DNA of 57,484 nucleotides from Flavobacterium sp. (GTDB lineage Bacteria > Bacteroidota > Bacteroidia > Flavobacteriales > Flavobacteriaceae), in the NCBI RefSeq assembly GCF_021151785.1, contig NZ_JAGKWP010000002.1:1-57484 (forward strand), read 5' to 3'. The stretch's first letter is position 1, and every line of letters begins with the position of its first letter. A program made the translations under genes and the position numbers. Below, in pieces: positions 1-8,427 of the stretch. The notes beneath the pieces were generated by a model. That model had not been told where the DNA came from. It saw only the letters and a list, made by a program, of their open reading frames with translations, and ran no database searches.

Positions 1-361
1 TAACGATCCTAATAAAAAAATGAATGAAAGTTTGTATGAAGATTGTTTTTATTCAAGATATCATAATGTTTATTTCGATAAAAAGAAGAAGTTATATTAT
101 AGAATTTTTGTTCCAGGGCAAGATATAGAAAAAAATGATAAACGATTACGTAAATTAGTTTCAAATCCAAAATCAATATCTGTAATTGTTTTTAACAAAA
201 ATTTTGAAAAAATTTCTGAGCTTTTATTAGATAATTACAAATTCAATATAGTTGCATTTACTAATGATAATGGATTTTATATTTCTGTAGATAATGAATT
301 TAGTAGTAACAAAAATGTAAATCTCCCTAATTTATTAAAATTTAGAAGATTAGGTTTTTAA
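1..361 (+). CDS. C-terminal part of a DUF4221-like protein (5' end outside window)
   Basis: The frame is open to the left edge of the window, reading in frame from base 2, so this is the 3' end of a longer gene; the ATG at 20 is probably internal. The visible 119 or so residues are rich in Tyr, Phe, Asn and Lys and alternate short beta-strand-like stretches (YYRIFVPGQ, ISVIVFNKNFEKISELLL, GFYISVDNEF). That resembles the last blades of the secreted six-bladed-propeller-like DUF4221 family found in Bacteroidetes. The family call rests on this general resemblance only. The gene lies 16 bases upstream of a lipoprotein gene in the same direction and is likely co-transcribed with it. Confidence 0.55.
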   Translation, partial: NDPNKKMNESLYEDCFYSRYHNVYFDKKKKLYYRIFVPGQDIEKNDKRLRKLVSNPKSISVIVFNKNFEKISELLLDNYKFNIVAFTNDNGFYISVDNEFSSNKNVNLPNLLKFRRLGF

Positions 362-377
362 TTTCAATAATTTATTT

Positions 378-806
378 ATGAAATATATTTATATATACAT
401 TTTAATTTTTTTTTCTACTCAAAGTTGTGTAAAAAATGAAAAAATCCAAACTGAATCTGAAATATTGAAAGAATTCATAGAAAGTAAAAATGTTGTTTTT
501 AGTAGATACGAAAATATAATTATTATCCCTTTTAATGGTTGTGGTGAGTGTACTAAAAAAGTATTAAAATATTTCAATACTGAAAGTAGTAAGAAAAGTT
601 TGTTTATTATTTCGGAAATTAATAGGTCAGATTTAAAAATGTTGAATTTAAAATTTAATAAATGTCTTTTTGATTATGATTCTGAATTAGTTAGTTTAGG
701 TGTGTTAGAGAATAAACCTTTGCTGTATAAAATTAACAATGAAGATTTAGTTTTTATTTCAAAAATTGATAACAGTAATGTAGATAAAATTATTTTAAAA
801 ATTTAA
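378..806 (+). CDS. thioredoxin-like lipoprotein, function unknown
   Basis: 142 residues. A hydrophobic N-terminus ends in TQSC, so Cys17 is a likely lipidation site. After a short linker comes a strand (NIIIIPF) followed directly by CGEC (Cys55 and Cys58), a helix, a second strand (SLFIIS), and near the C-terminus NKPLLYKI, where a Pro precedes a strand as the cis-Pro does in thioredoxin folds. This order suggests a small thiol-disulfide or thioredoxin-like protein anchored in the envelope. No named family is recognised. It follows the DUF4221-like gene closely and ends before a clear terminator. Base composition is even more AT-rich than the downstream core genes. Confidence 0.7.
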   Translation: MKYIYIYILIFFSTQSCVKNEKIQTESEILKEFIESKNVVFSRYENIIIIPFNGCGECTKKVLKYFNTESSKKSLFIISEINRSDLKMLNLKFNKCLFDYDSELVSLGVLENKPLLYKINNEDLVFISKIDNSNVDKIILKI

Positions 807-852
807 TATTTCTATTATAGATTTAAATTGTGAACTTCTTAATATAATTTTG

Positions 853-884
853 AAACCTTGTGTATTTTCACAAGGTTTTTTTTT
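853..884 (+). terminator. intrinsic terminator after the lipoprotein gene
   Basis: A 10-bp perfect stem (AAACCTTGTG with CACAAGGTTT), a 6-base loop and a run of T. It lies 47 bases after the lipoprotein stop. Confidence 0.9.
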
Positions 885-1013
885 AAAACTTACAACAAAT
901 GATATCTTTAATTATAAAATGTAACAAATATTCATTTTTGGCAACAAATTTGTAATCATCATCAATCAACTAACCAGAGGTGTAGGCTTTTGGTACATTA
1001 AAAACGAATAGTC

Positions 1014-2111
1014 ATGTTAAAAAGATTTTTTATTCTTTGTTCGGGAGCGGACAAAGATCTTATTGCCACTTGCTCCGATGGCGAACAAAACAAATATGCG
1101 GGTATAGGAGCTACCGTTTTTTTTACTGCTGTGATGGCTTTTATCGCCAGTGCTTATGCCTTATATACGGTTTTTGATAATGTGTACATGGCTGTATTTT
1201 TTGGTCTTGTTTGGGGCTTGCTTATTTTCAATTTAGATCGTTTTATAGTATCTACCATTCGTAAGAAAGGTAATTTTATGGACGAATTCATTCAGGTTTC
1301 TCCGCGAATTGCTTTGGCGATTATCATTGCAATTGTAATTTCTAAACCCTTGGAAATTAAAATTTTTGAAAAAGAAATTAATACGGTATTGTTGAAGGAA
1401 AAGAATGAAATGGCTATTGCCAACAAGAAACAAGTAGCCGATTATTTTAAAACCGATGTAGATAAAAACCAAGCCTCTATTGATAGTTTGAAGAATCAAA
1501 TTAAAGCTAAAGAAAAAGAGGTAGCGGCGTTGTATCAATCGTATATAACTGAAGCCGAAGGTTCTGCGGGAACGAAAAAAATGGGTAAGGGACCTATTTA
1601 TAAAGAAAAGCGTGCTGCTCATGATGCTGCAATAAAGCAATTGGATTCCTTAAAAGTGAGTAGTGCTAAAACGATTGCCGAAAAAGAAGCAAAAGGTAAA
1701 ACATTACAAGCCGACTTGGATAAAAAAGTAGCGGATTCTCAACCGATTATTGATGGGTTTGATGGTTTAATGGCGCGTATTAATGCGTTGAATAAATTGC
1801 CTTTTTTACCTTCGTTTTTTATTATGTTGTTGTTTTTGGCTATCGAAACGTCGCCGATTATTGCCAAGCTATTAGCGAGTAAAAGCGAGTACGATTTTAA
1901 ATATGAAGATGCCGAAATCAGTTATAAAACCATAATAGAACAAAATGCTTACCAGCGTGATTTACAAAAGAAAACTAGTGCTGAAATGTACGACGGAGTT
2001 TATAACGATTTACGTGAAGATCAAGAACTTTATGAACTAAAAAAGAAAAACGCCAAAGCGGTTTTAGAAATGCAATCGCAGGAATATTTGAGTAAGTTTA
2101 AGAAGGTATAA
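1014..2111 (+). CDS. DUF4407 domain-containing membrane protein
   Basis: 365 residues matching the DUF4407 family in layout. The N-terminal LKRFFILCSGADKDLIATC segment is followed by two closely spaced membrane helices (about 32-75), the conserved NLDRFIVSTIRK stretch, and a third helix (about 98-115). A long charged coiled-coil region (about 125-245) comes next, then another membrane helix (about 262-280) and a basic cytoplasmic tail. The role of the family is unknown. The gene stands alone between two terminators and is convergent with rpmA. Codon use is ordinary for the window. Confidence 0.85.
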   Translation: MLKRFFILCSGADKDLIATCSDGEQNKYAGIGATVFFTAVMAFIASAYALYTVFDNVYMAVFFGLVWGLLIFNLDRFIVSTIRKKGNFMDEFIQVSPRIALAIIIAIVISKPLEIKIFEKEINTVLLKEKNEMAIANKKQVADYFKTDVDKNQASIDSLKNQIKAKEKEVAALYQSYITEAEGSAGTKKMGKGPIYKEKRAAHDAAIKQLDSLKVSSAKTIAEKEAKGKTLQADLDKKVADSQPIIDGFDGLMARINALNKLPFLPSFFIMLLFLAIETSPIIAKLLASKSEYDFKYEDAEISYKTIIEQNAYQRDLQKKTSAEMYDGVYNDLREDQELYELKKKNAKAVLEMQSQEYLSKFKKV

Positions 2112-2128
2112 TTTATTTATATATAGCA

Positions 2129-2160
2129 AAAAAATCCTGAAGAAACCTTCAGGATTTTTT
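2129..2160. terminator. bidirectional terminator between the DUF4407 gene and rpmA
   Basis: Perfect stem TCCTGAAG/CTTCAGGA with an AAAC loop, flanked by A-run and T-run, so it can serve both converging genes. Confidence 0.9.
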
Positions 2161-2181
2161 ATTTTTTAAAGTATACTTTAA

Positions 2182-2442
2182 TTATGCTTCAAATGGAACA
2201 ACAGATACATAAGATTTGTTGTCACCTTTTTTCTGGAATTGTACAACTCCATCAACTTTAGCATGTAAAGTATGGTCTTTACCCATGTAAACATTTTGTC
2301 CTGGGTTGTGCTTTGAACCTCTTTGTCTAACAATGATGTTTCCAGCAATAGCAGCTTGACCACCATAAATCTTAACGCCTAAACGTTTCGATTCTGATTC
2401 TCTACCATTCTTCGAACTACCGACACCTTTCTTGTGAGCCAT
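2182..2442 (-). CDS. rpmA: 50S ribosomal protein L27
   Basis: 86 residues starting MAHKKGVGSSKNGRESESKR, the universal bL27 N-terminus, followed by the GVKIYGGQ and GNIIVRQRG blocks. The extreme N-terminus reaches the peptidyl transferase centre in the assembled ribosome. There is no Firmicutes-type cleaved N-terminal extension. The gene follows rplU by 19 bases and ends before a bidirectional terminator, so the two form an operon. Confidence 0.98.
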   Translation of the reverse strand: MAHKKGVGSSKNGRESESKRLGVKIYGGQAAIAGNIIVRQRGSKHNPGQNVYMGKDHTLHAKVDGVVQFQKKGDNKSYVSVVPFEA

Positions 2443-2461
2443 GACGTAATATTTTTAATTG

Positions 2462-2881
2462 TTATTCTTCAGTTTTTTTAGTTTTTGTTGCTTTTGCTTT
2501 CGGTTTAGCTTCTTCAGCACCTTCTGCTACTTCAACGTCAGCTTTTTTAGTTGCTTTTTTCTTAGCTCCTGTTGCTGAAATTCCCTCAATTAAAATTTGA
2601 GTTAACGCTTGTCTGTGACCGTTTTTCTTTTTGTAACCTTTTCTTCTTTTCTTTTTGAAAATAATTACTTTGTCACCTTTTAAGTGTTGTAACACTTTAG
2701 CTTCTACTGAAGCACCTTCTACAGCTGGGGCGCCTAGAGTGATGTTCCCGTTATCGTCAACTAATAATACTTTGTCAAAAGTAACTTTAGTTCCTTCTTC
2801 TGAAGCTAAACGGTGAACAAAAACTTTTTGGTCTTTGCTTACTTTGAATTGTTGCCCTGCTATCTCTACGATTGCGTACAT
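2462..2881 (-). CDS. rplU: 50S ribosomal protein L21
   Basis: 139 residues. Residues 1-103 are a normal bL21 (MYAIVEIAGQQFKV start, then a KKKRRKGYKKKNGHRQ block that binds 23S rRNA). Residues from about 104 form a low-complexity Ala/Lys/Glu tail absent from E. coli L21. Extended L21 tails are common in Bacteroidetes, and this one is a short version. The start is fixed by similarity and by the strong promoter just upstream. First gene of the rplU-rpmA operon. Confidence 0.98.
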   Translation of the reverse strand: MYAIVEIAGQQFKVSKDQKVFVHRLASEEGTKVTFDKVLLVDDNGNITLGAPAVEGASVEAKVLQHLKGDKVIIFKKKRRKGYKKKNGHRQALTQILIEGISATGAKKKATKKADVEVAEGAEEAKPKAKATKTKKTEE

Positions 2882-2913
2882 AACAATATGATTTTAATTA
2901 AATTTTAAGTTTG

Positions 2914-2943
2914 CAAATATACGTCTTTTTATTTACCCTGCAA
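2914..2943 (-). promoter_or_regulatory. promoter of rplU-rpmA
   Basis: On the minus strand TTG (2943-2941), a 19-base spacer and TATATTTG (2921-2914). This fits the Bacteroidetes housekeeping consensus TTG-N19-TAnnTTTG exactly. The predicted transcript starts near 2909, giving a leader of about 28 bases. Confidence 0.85.
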
Positions 2944-3061
2944 GATGTGGTGTCTTTTTTTTATCCAAATAGCTTTTTGGTTAATTTTTATGCCTTTTTT
3001 GTAACATTTTTATTTTTTTTAGACCTATCTTCGAACATGTTATATTAACTACAAATTTATT

Positions 3062-4387
3062 ATGAAAAAAATTGTAATGGCTTTAGGAACTATGGCTATG
3101 CTTGGAAGTACTGCACACGCGCAGAAAGTAGCATTTGAAGAGTTCGATTTAGAGAATGGTCTTCATGTGGTTTTACATCAAGATAATTCGGCTCCAGTAG
3201 TAGTTACATCAGTGATGTATCACGTAGGAGCAAAAGATGAACAACCAAATAGAACTGGTTTTGCTCACTTTTTTGAGCATTTATTGTTTGAAGGTACAAA
3301 GAACATCGGCCGTGGTGAATGGTTCAAATTAGTGACGGCGAATGGAGGAAACAATAATGCTAATACGACTGACGACAGAACGTATTATTACGAAGTTTTT
3401 CCTTCTAACAACTTAGAGTTGGCTATTTGGATGGAATCTGAACGATTAATGCATCCTGTAATCAATCAAATTGGTGTAGATACGCAAAATGAGGTGGTTA
3501 AAGAAGAAAAAAGATTAAGAGTTGATAACCAACCTTATGGTAATTTATTAAAGGCGGTTAAAACCAATATGTTTAAAGTGCACCCTTATCGTTGGACAAC
3601 CATCGGTGAAATGGAACACTTAGATGCAGCTACGTTAGAAGAATTTCAAGCTTTCAATAAGAAATTTTACATTCCTAATAATGCTGTGCTAGTTGTAGCA
3701 GGTCAGTTTGATACTGCTCAAGCAAAAGAATGGATTAAAAAATATTTTGGAGCAATTCCTAAAGGAACACCGGTTACACGTCAAAAATATGAAGAGGCTC
3801 CTATCACCCAGCAAATTAATGCTAAATGGGAAGATCCAAACATTCAAATTCCAATGATTGTTACGGCTTACAGAACGCCTTCTATGAAAACGCGTGATGC
3901 ACGTATTTTAGATATGATTTCGACATATTTATCTGATGGTAAATCTTCAGTTTTGTATAAAAAATTGGTAGATGATAAGAAAAAAGCTCTTCAAGTGGCA
4001 GCTTTCAATTATAGTCAGGAAGATTACGGAACGTATTTCATTTATGGTCTACCTATGGGTTCAACTACAACGGATGATCTAGTAAAAGAAATTGACGAAG
4101 AAATTGTGAGACTTCAAAAAGAGTTAATTTCTGAAAAAGATTTCGAAAAACTATTAAACAAATTTGAAAGTAATTATGTAAGTGCCAATTCAAGTGTAGA
4201 AGGTATTGCAGATAATTTAGCTACTTATTACATGCTTTATGGGGATATTAATTTGATTAATACAGAAATCGATATTTACCGTTCTATTACAAGAGAGGAA
4301 ATTAGAGAAGTAGCTAAAAAATACTTAAATCCAAATCAAAGATTAGTATTGAATTATGAACCAGCTAAAGAGAAAGCTCAAAAATAA
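3062..4387 (+). CDS. M16 family zinc metallopeptidase, catalytic member of a pair
   Basis: 441 residues with a signal peptide ending in AHA-Q (about residue 20). The inverted zinc motif HFFEH is at residues 69-73 and the downstream acidic stretch NEVVKEEKR supplies the third zinc ligand, so this subunit should be catalytically competent. N-terminal and C-terminal M16 halves are both present. It probably acts in the periplasm or outside the cell on peptides or misfolded envelope proteins. The downstream gene encodes an M16 protein without the zinc motif, 10 bases on, which suggests a heterodimer like mitochondrial processing peptidase. The substrate is unknown. Confidence 0.93.
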   Translation: MKKIVMALGTMAMLGSTAHAQKVAFEEFDLENGLHVVLHQDNSAPVVVTSVMYHVGAKDEQPNRTGFAHFFEHLLFEGTKNIGRGEWFKLVTANGGNNNANTTDDRTYYYEVFPSNNLELAIWMESERLMHPVINQIGVDTQNEVVKEEKRLRVDNQPYGNLLKAVKTNMFKVHPYRWTTIGEMEHLDAATLEEFQAFNKKFYIPNNAVLVVAGQFDTAQAKEWIKKYFGAIPKGTPVTRQKYEEAPITQQINAKWEDPNIQIPMIVTAYRTPSMKTRDARILDMISTYLSDGKSSVLYKKLVDDKKKALQVAAFNYSQEDYGTYFIYGLPMGSTTTDDLVKEIDEEIVRLQKELISEKDFEKLLNKFESNYVSANSSVEGIADNLATYYMLYGDINLINTEIDIYRSITREEIREVAKKYLNPNQRLVLNYEPAKEKAQK

Positions 4388-4397
4388 TCAAATCAAG

Positions 4398-6458
4398 ATG
4401 AAAAAGTATATATATATAGCAGCCAGTTTATTTTTAACAATGACGATGCAAGCACAAGATAGACCGATGCCAAAATCAGGTCCAGCACCTGCAATAAATA
4501 TTAAAAAACCAGAAACTTTTACTTTAAAGAATGGTTTAAAAGTAATGGTGGTGGAGAATCATAAGTTGCCTAGAGTTTCTTATAATTTGACTATTGATAA
4601 TGCACCTTATGCAGAGGGAGATAAAAAAGGAGTAGCTGATTTATTGTCAGCAATGATTGGAAACGCTACAGAAACTATTTCTAAGGAAAAATTCAATGAA
4701 GAAATCGATTTCTTAGGAGCAGATATGAGTTTTTATGCATCTGGTGCATCTGCAAATGGATTGTCACGTTATTCTTCAAGAATATTAGAACTGTTAGCTG
4801 ATGGAGCTTTAAATCCAGTATTTACACAAGAGGATTTTGATGCAGAAAAAGCAAAATTGATTGAAAGTTTAAAATCAAATGAGAAGAGTGTGCCCGCTAT
4901 TGCAGGTAGAGTTGAAAATGTATTAGTATATGGTAAAAATCACTATAATGGTGAATTTACTTCAGAAGAGACATTGAAAAATGTTACCTTACAAGATGTG
5001 ATTAATAATTATAACACTTATTTTGTTCCTGCTAATGCTTATTTAGTTGTAGTAGGAGATGTTACTTTTAAAGATGTTAAGAAGAAGGTGGAAAAATTAT
5101 TTGGTGGTGACAATTGGAAAGCAGCGGCTCCTCCTATGTTATCTTATAATGCGCCTAAAGATTTGCAGTATTCTCAAATTAACTTTATAGACATGCCTAA
5201 TGCGGTTCAGTCTGAAATTTCATTAGTGAATTTGTCGTCTTTAAAAATGACAGATAAGGATTATTTTGCAGCATTAATGGCGAACCAAATTTTAGGTGGT
5301 GGAGGTGAAGGAAGATTATTCCTTAATTTGCGTGAAAAACACGGTTGGACTTATGGGGCTTATTCTTCTTTATATTCTGGAAAATATATAGGTAAGTTTA
5401 AATCAAGTGCTTCGGTTAGAAATGCAGTTACTGATAGTGCTGTTGTCGAATTTTTTAATGAATTAAAAAGAATCAGAACAGACTTAGTTTCTGCGGAGGA
5501 ATTAAAAAATGCAAAAGCGAAGTACATTGGAAATTTTGTGATGCAAATTGAAAAACCAGCTACTATTGCTCGTTATGCGTTGAATATAAAAACGCAAATG
5601 TTACCTGAAGATTTTTATGAAAATTACATTAAAAATATCAATGCAGTAACAGCTGAAGATGTTAAAAATGCAGCTAATAAGTATTTCTTGGCAAACAATA
5701 CAAGAGTAGTAATCGTTGGTAAAGCAGCAGATGTTTTGCCTAATTTAGAAGCCACAGCAAAAAAAGAAGGATGGCCTATTGCTTACTTTGATAAATATGG
5801 TAATTCAGTACAGAAACCAGCGGTTAAGAAACCTGTTCCTGCAGGAGTAACAGCACAAACTGTCGTTAAAAAATATGTTGATGCTATTGGTGGCGAAAAG
5901 GCACTAGCTGGAGTAAAAACCTATATGTTGTTTGCGAAGGGTTCTATTCAAGGACAAGAATTAACTTTGACTCAGAAATTGTCTTCAGCTAAAAAATTAT
6001 CTTTTATCATTTCTGGTATGGGTATGGAATTAGGTGGTGTTAAAATAAATGACAAAACTGGTTTTGAAATTCAACAAGGACAAAGAAAAGAAATGGATAA
6101 GGAGAAATATGCCGATTCAAGATCTAGAGCTGTTCCATTTATTGAGTTAGAATTGTTAAAGGCAAAAGATATCACATTAGAGGGTATTGAAAACGTAGAA
6201 GGTGTGGAGACTTATGTGGTTAAGTTTGGGAAAACGAAATATTTTTATGATACAAAATCAGGATTGAAAGTAGCTGAAGAAAAAGAAGTGGAAAGAAATG
6301 GTCAGAAATCTTCGCAAACGGTTAATTATGATGATTATGTAGATGTAAAAGGAATTAAATTCCCATACAAAATGACGTTAAATGTGGGTATGCCTTTAGA
6401 GTTTATTACACAAGATGTAAAAATTAATGAAGGTGTGACAGATAAAGATTTCGAATAA
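4398..6458 (+). CDS. inactive M16 family protein with C-terminal LolA-like domain
   Basis: 686 residues from the ATG at 4398. An ATG at 4356 would overlap the upstream gene and precede the signal peptide (MKKYIYIAASLFLTMTMQAQ). The M16 fold is clear (FTLKNGLKVMVVENHKLP, GGGGEGRLFLNLREKHGWTYG), but the HxxEH motif is missing: the position reads DLLSAMIGN. It is therefore likely the non-catalytic partner of the preceding peptidase. Residues from about 480 form an extra domain (KKYVDAIGGEKALAGVKT, then YFYDTKSGLKVAEE) resembling LolA/LppX-type lipoprotein-carrier or outer-membrane-lipoprotein-sorting folds. That last assignment is inferred from pattern. Confidence 0.9.
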   Translation: MKKYIYIAASLFLTMTMQAQDRPMPKSGPAPAINIKKPETFTLKNGLKVMVVENHKLPRVSYNLTIDNAPYAEGDKKGVADLLSAMIGNATETISKEKFNEEIDFLGADMSFYASGASANGLSRYSSRILELLADGALNPVFTQEDFDAEKAKLIESLKSNEKSVPAIAGRVENVLVYGKNHYNGEFTSEETLKNVTLQDVINNYNTYFVPANAYLVVVGDVTFKDVKKKVEKLFGGDNWKAAAPPMLSYNAPKDLQYSQINFIDMPNAVQSEISLVNLSSLKMTDKDYFAALMANQILGGGGEGRLFLNLREKHGWTYGAYSSLYSGKYIGKFKSSASVRNAVTDSAVVEFFNELKRIRTDLVSAEELKNAKAKYIGNFVMQIEKPATIARYALNIKTQMLPEDFYENYIKNINAVTAEDVKNAANKYFLANNTRVVIVGKAADVLPNLEATAKKEGWPIAYFDKYGNSVQKPAVKKPVPAGVTAQTVVKKYVDAIGGEKALAGVKTYMLFAKGSIQGQELTLTQKLSSAKKLSFIISGMGMELGGVKINDKTGFEIQQGQRKEMDKEKYADSRSRAVPFIELELLKAKDITLEGIENVEGVETYVVKFGKTKYFYDTKSGLKVAEEKEVERNGQKSSQTVNYDDYVDVKGIKFPYKMTLNVGMPLEFITQDVKINEGVTDKDFE

Positions 6459-6477
6459 TCATTATTTGTTTCAATAC

Positions 6478-6511
6478 AAAAAAGGCAGTGTTTTTAAACA
6501 CTGCCTTTTTT
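6478..6511. terminator. bidirectional terminator between M16 pair and EamA transporter
   Basis: Stem AAGGCAGTGTTT/AAACACTGCCTT with a 2-base loop flanked by A-run and T-run. It serves the converging genes. Confidence 0.92.
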
Positions 6512-7400
6512 ATTTTTTGTTAGTGATGTATACACCAATTAATATAATGGCTGTTCCGATGACTTGTAAATAGCTCACCTCTTCATGGTCTATAAGACTC
6601 CAAAAAGTGGCTACAATAGGTATTAGATACGTGACATTAGAGGCAAAAATAGGAGAGGAAAGCTGTATTAATTTATAAAAGTAAATATTTGCCAAGCCTG
6701 TGCCTATAATCCCTAATAGTGCAACATAAATTAAGGGGTTAAAATATAAGTCTAAAGTCGGATTTGAGTTTATAAAAGTAATTTCAATTGTGAAGTTAGT
6801 AAAAGCTAATATTGTTATTGCTGGTAATAATAAAAAAGCAAAATTTCCAACGGTAATAGTAAATGGGGTAACGTCTGCTAAATATTTTTTTACTAAATTG
6901 ATATTACTAGCATAACACCAAGTGGCTACAAGTACTAGCAGTGCATAATAATAATTTTTATTAGGATGACTATCAGCTCCAGCATAAACTAATATTAAAC
7001 ATCCTATGATACCTAAAACAATGCCTCCTAGTTGTTTTCGGGTAAAGGTCAGTCCAAAAAAGAAACTCCCTATAAGTAAGGTGTTTAAAGGTGTAAATGA
7101 GTTTAATGTTGAACTAATGGAACTACTAATTTCAGTTTGTGCTAATGCGAATAGAAATATTGGAAAGAAATTGCCTAAGAGTCCAGCTCCAATAATAGGA
7201 ACGATTTTATTTCTTTTGATATTGAATAATTCTTTCCATCCTATGCTTAATAAGAAAATAGAAGTAAAAATTATACGCAATGCCCCTAATTGAAAAGGGT
7301 TCAATCCTCCCTCTAACCCCTTTTTCATTAATATAAACGAACTTCCCCAAACTAAGGCTAGTGCGGTTAATATAAACCATTTAGTGTTTTTTGTTTCCAT
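6510..7400 (-). CDS. EamA/DMT-family transporter
   Basis: 296 residues with about ten hydrophobic helices arranged as two five-helix repeats, the EamA (RhaT-like drug/metabolite transporter) layout. Typical motifs are WGSSFILMKKGL at the N-terminus and the SPIFASNVTYLIPIVATFWS stretch in the second half. It is an inner-membrane exporter or permease of unknown substrate. The gene starts right after the tsf terminator. A TAATTTTG box at 7444-7437 on the minus strand could give it a promoter of its own that overlaps that terminator. Confidence 0.9.
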   Translation of the reverse strand: METKNTKWFILTALALVWGSSFILMKKGLEGGLNPFQLGALRIIFTSIFLLSIGWKELFNIKRNKIVPIIGAGLLGNFFPIFLFALAQTEISSSISSTLNSFTPLNTLLIGSFFFGLTFTRKQLGGIVLGIIGCLILVYAGADSHPNKNYYYALLVLVATWCYASNINLVKKYLADVTPFTITVGNFAFLLLPAITILAFTNFTIEITFINSNPTLDLYFNPLIYVALLGIIGTGLANIYFYKLIQLSSPIFASNVTYLIPIVATFWSLIDHEEVSYLQVIGTAIILIGVYITNKK

Positions 7401-7407
7401 AGTAAAT

Positions 7408-7436
7408 AAAAAAAGGCTGTCTATTTAGACAGCCTT
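7408..7436 (-). terminator. terminator after tsf
   Basis: Stem AAGGCTGTCT/AGACAGCCTT with an ATTT loop, followed on the minus strand by seven T. It ends the rplM-rpsI-rpsB-tsf transcript. Confidence 0.88.
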
Positions 7437-7459
7437 CAAAATTAGTGTATTTTTTAAGA

Positions 7460-8281
7460 TTATGCTAAAGCAGCTCTTCTAAATCCTGTAACTGTTAAGT
7501 TAGCGTCTACTGACTTAACATAGGCTGCAACGTTCATTGAAGGTTCTTTAATGTAATCTTGATTTACTAATGTATTATCTTTAAAGAAACGAGCAATTTT
7601 TCCTTTAGCAATGTTGTCTAACATAGCTTCTGGTTTACCTTCTGCTCTTAATTGATCTTTAGCGATTTCAATTTCTTTCTCGATGATTGAAGCATCTACT
7701 CCGTTTTCATCTAATGCAATTGGAGCCATTGCAGCGGCTTGCATAGCAACGTTTCTTGCAGCTTCGTCACCACCGTCAACTTTAGCAGATAAAGCTACTA
7801 ATGTAGCAATTCTGTTTCCAGCATGGATGTATGAATTAACAAAAGCACCTTCTAATCTTTCGAAAGCACCGATTTCAATTTTCTCACCGATAACTCCAGT
7901 TTGTTCCATTAATTTTTCATTAACAGTAATTCCACCAAAGTCAGAAGCTAAGAAAGCATCTTTATCAGCATAATTTAATGCTTGGTTAGCTAAATCAGTA
8001 GCTAATTTTACGAAACCTTCATTTTTACCTACGAAGTCCGTTTCACAGTTTAATGAAATAATAACACCCACAGTGCTATCAGCATTAACAGCAGCAATAA
8101 CAGCACCTTCAGAAGACTCTCTGTCAGAACGGTTAGCCGCTACTTTTTGACCTTTTTTTCTTAAGATTTCAATTGCTTTTTCAAAATCACCTTCAGCTTC
8201 TACTAAAGCTTTTTTACAGTCCATCATTCCGGCACCTGTAATTCCTCTTAATTTATTAACGTCAGCAGCAGTAATTGACAT
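7460..8281 (-). CDS. tsf: translation elongation factor Ts
   Basis: 273 residues. An N-terminal UBA-like domain (ITAADVNKLRGITGAGMMDCKKAL) is followed by the EF-Ts core with GVIISLNCETDFVGKN, which contains the TDFV motif inserted into EF-Tu during GDP release. A dimerisation-type region and a short C-terminal module follow. Length is normal. It follows rpsB in the usual order, separated by 146 bases that hold a long inverted repeat. Confidence 0.98.
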   Translation of the reverse strand: MSITAADVNKLRGITGAGMMDCKKALVEAEGDFEKAIEILRKKGQKVAANRSDRESSEGAVIAAVNADSTVGVIISLNCETDFVGKNEGFVKLATDLANQALNYADKDAFLASDFGGITVNEKLMEQTGVIGEKIEIGAFERLEGAFVNSYIHAGNRIATLVALSAKVDGGDEAARNVAMQAAAMAPIALDENGVDASIIEKEIEIAKDQLRAEGKPEAMLDNIAKGKIARFFKDNTLVNQDYIKEPSMNVAAYVKSVDANLTVTGFRRAALA

Positions 8282-8328
8282 TTGTACTATGTTTTAAAAT
8301 GAATAATAAATTTTGTTGTAAAAAAAGT

Positions 8329-8419
8329 AATTCCAAGCCTTAAATCCCAAATTCCAAATATATCAAATCAACAATAAATTGTTAAGTGAATTGGAACTTG
8401 GAATCTAATTCTTGGAATT
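8329..8419. repeat. 91-base imperfect inverted repeat between rpsB and tsf
   Basis: Arms 8329-8359 and 8389-8419 are 31 bases each and match in 25 positions (both ends read AATTCCAAG/CTTGGAATT). The centre contains a further perfect AACAAT-AA-ATTGTT hairpin (8370-8383). The arms are built of ATTCCAA-type units. The rpsB-tsf transcript would fold this into one long hairpin; there is no following T-run on either strand. Confidence 0.85.
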
Positions 8420-8427
8420 ATATATTT

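Noticed and set aside
1233..1640. Long minus-strand open frame inside the DUF4407 gene
   Set aside because: Antisense shadow of a well-supported gene with Phe/Ile-rich random composition and no start context. The same holds for similar frames opposite prc, hppA, tsf, rpsB and others.
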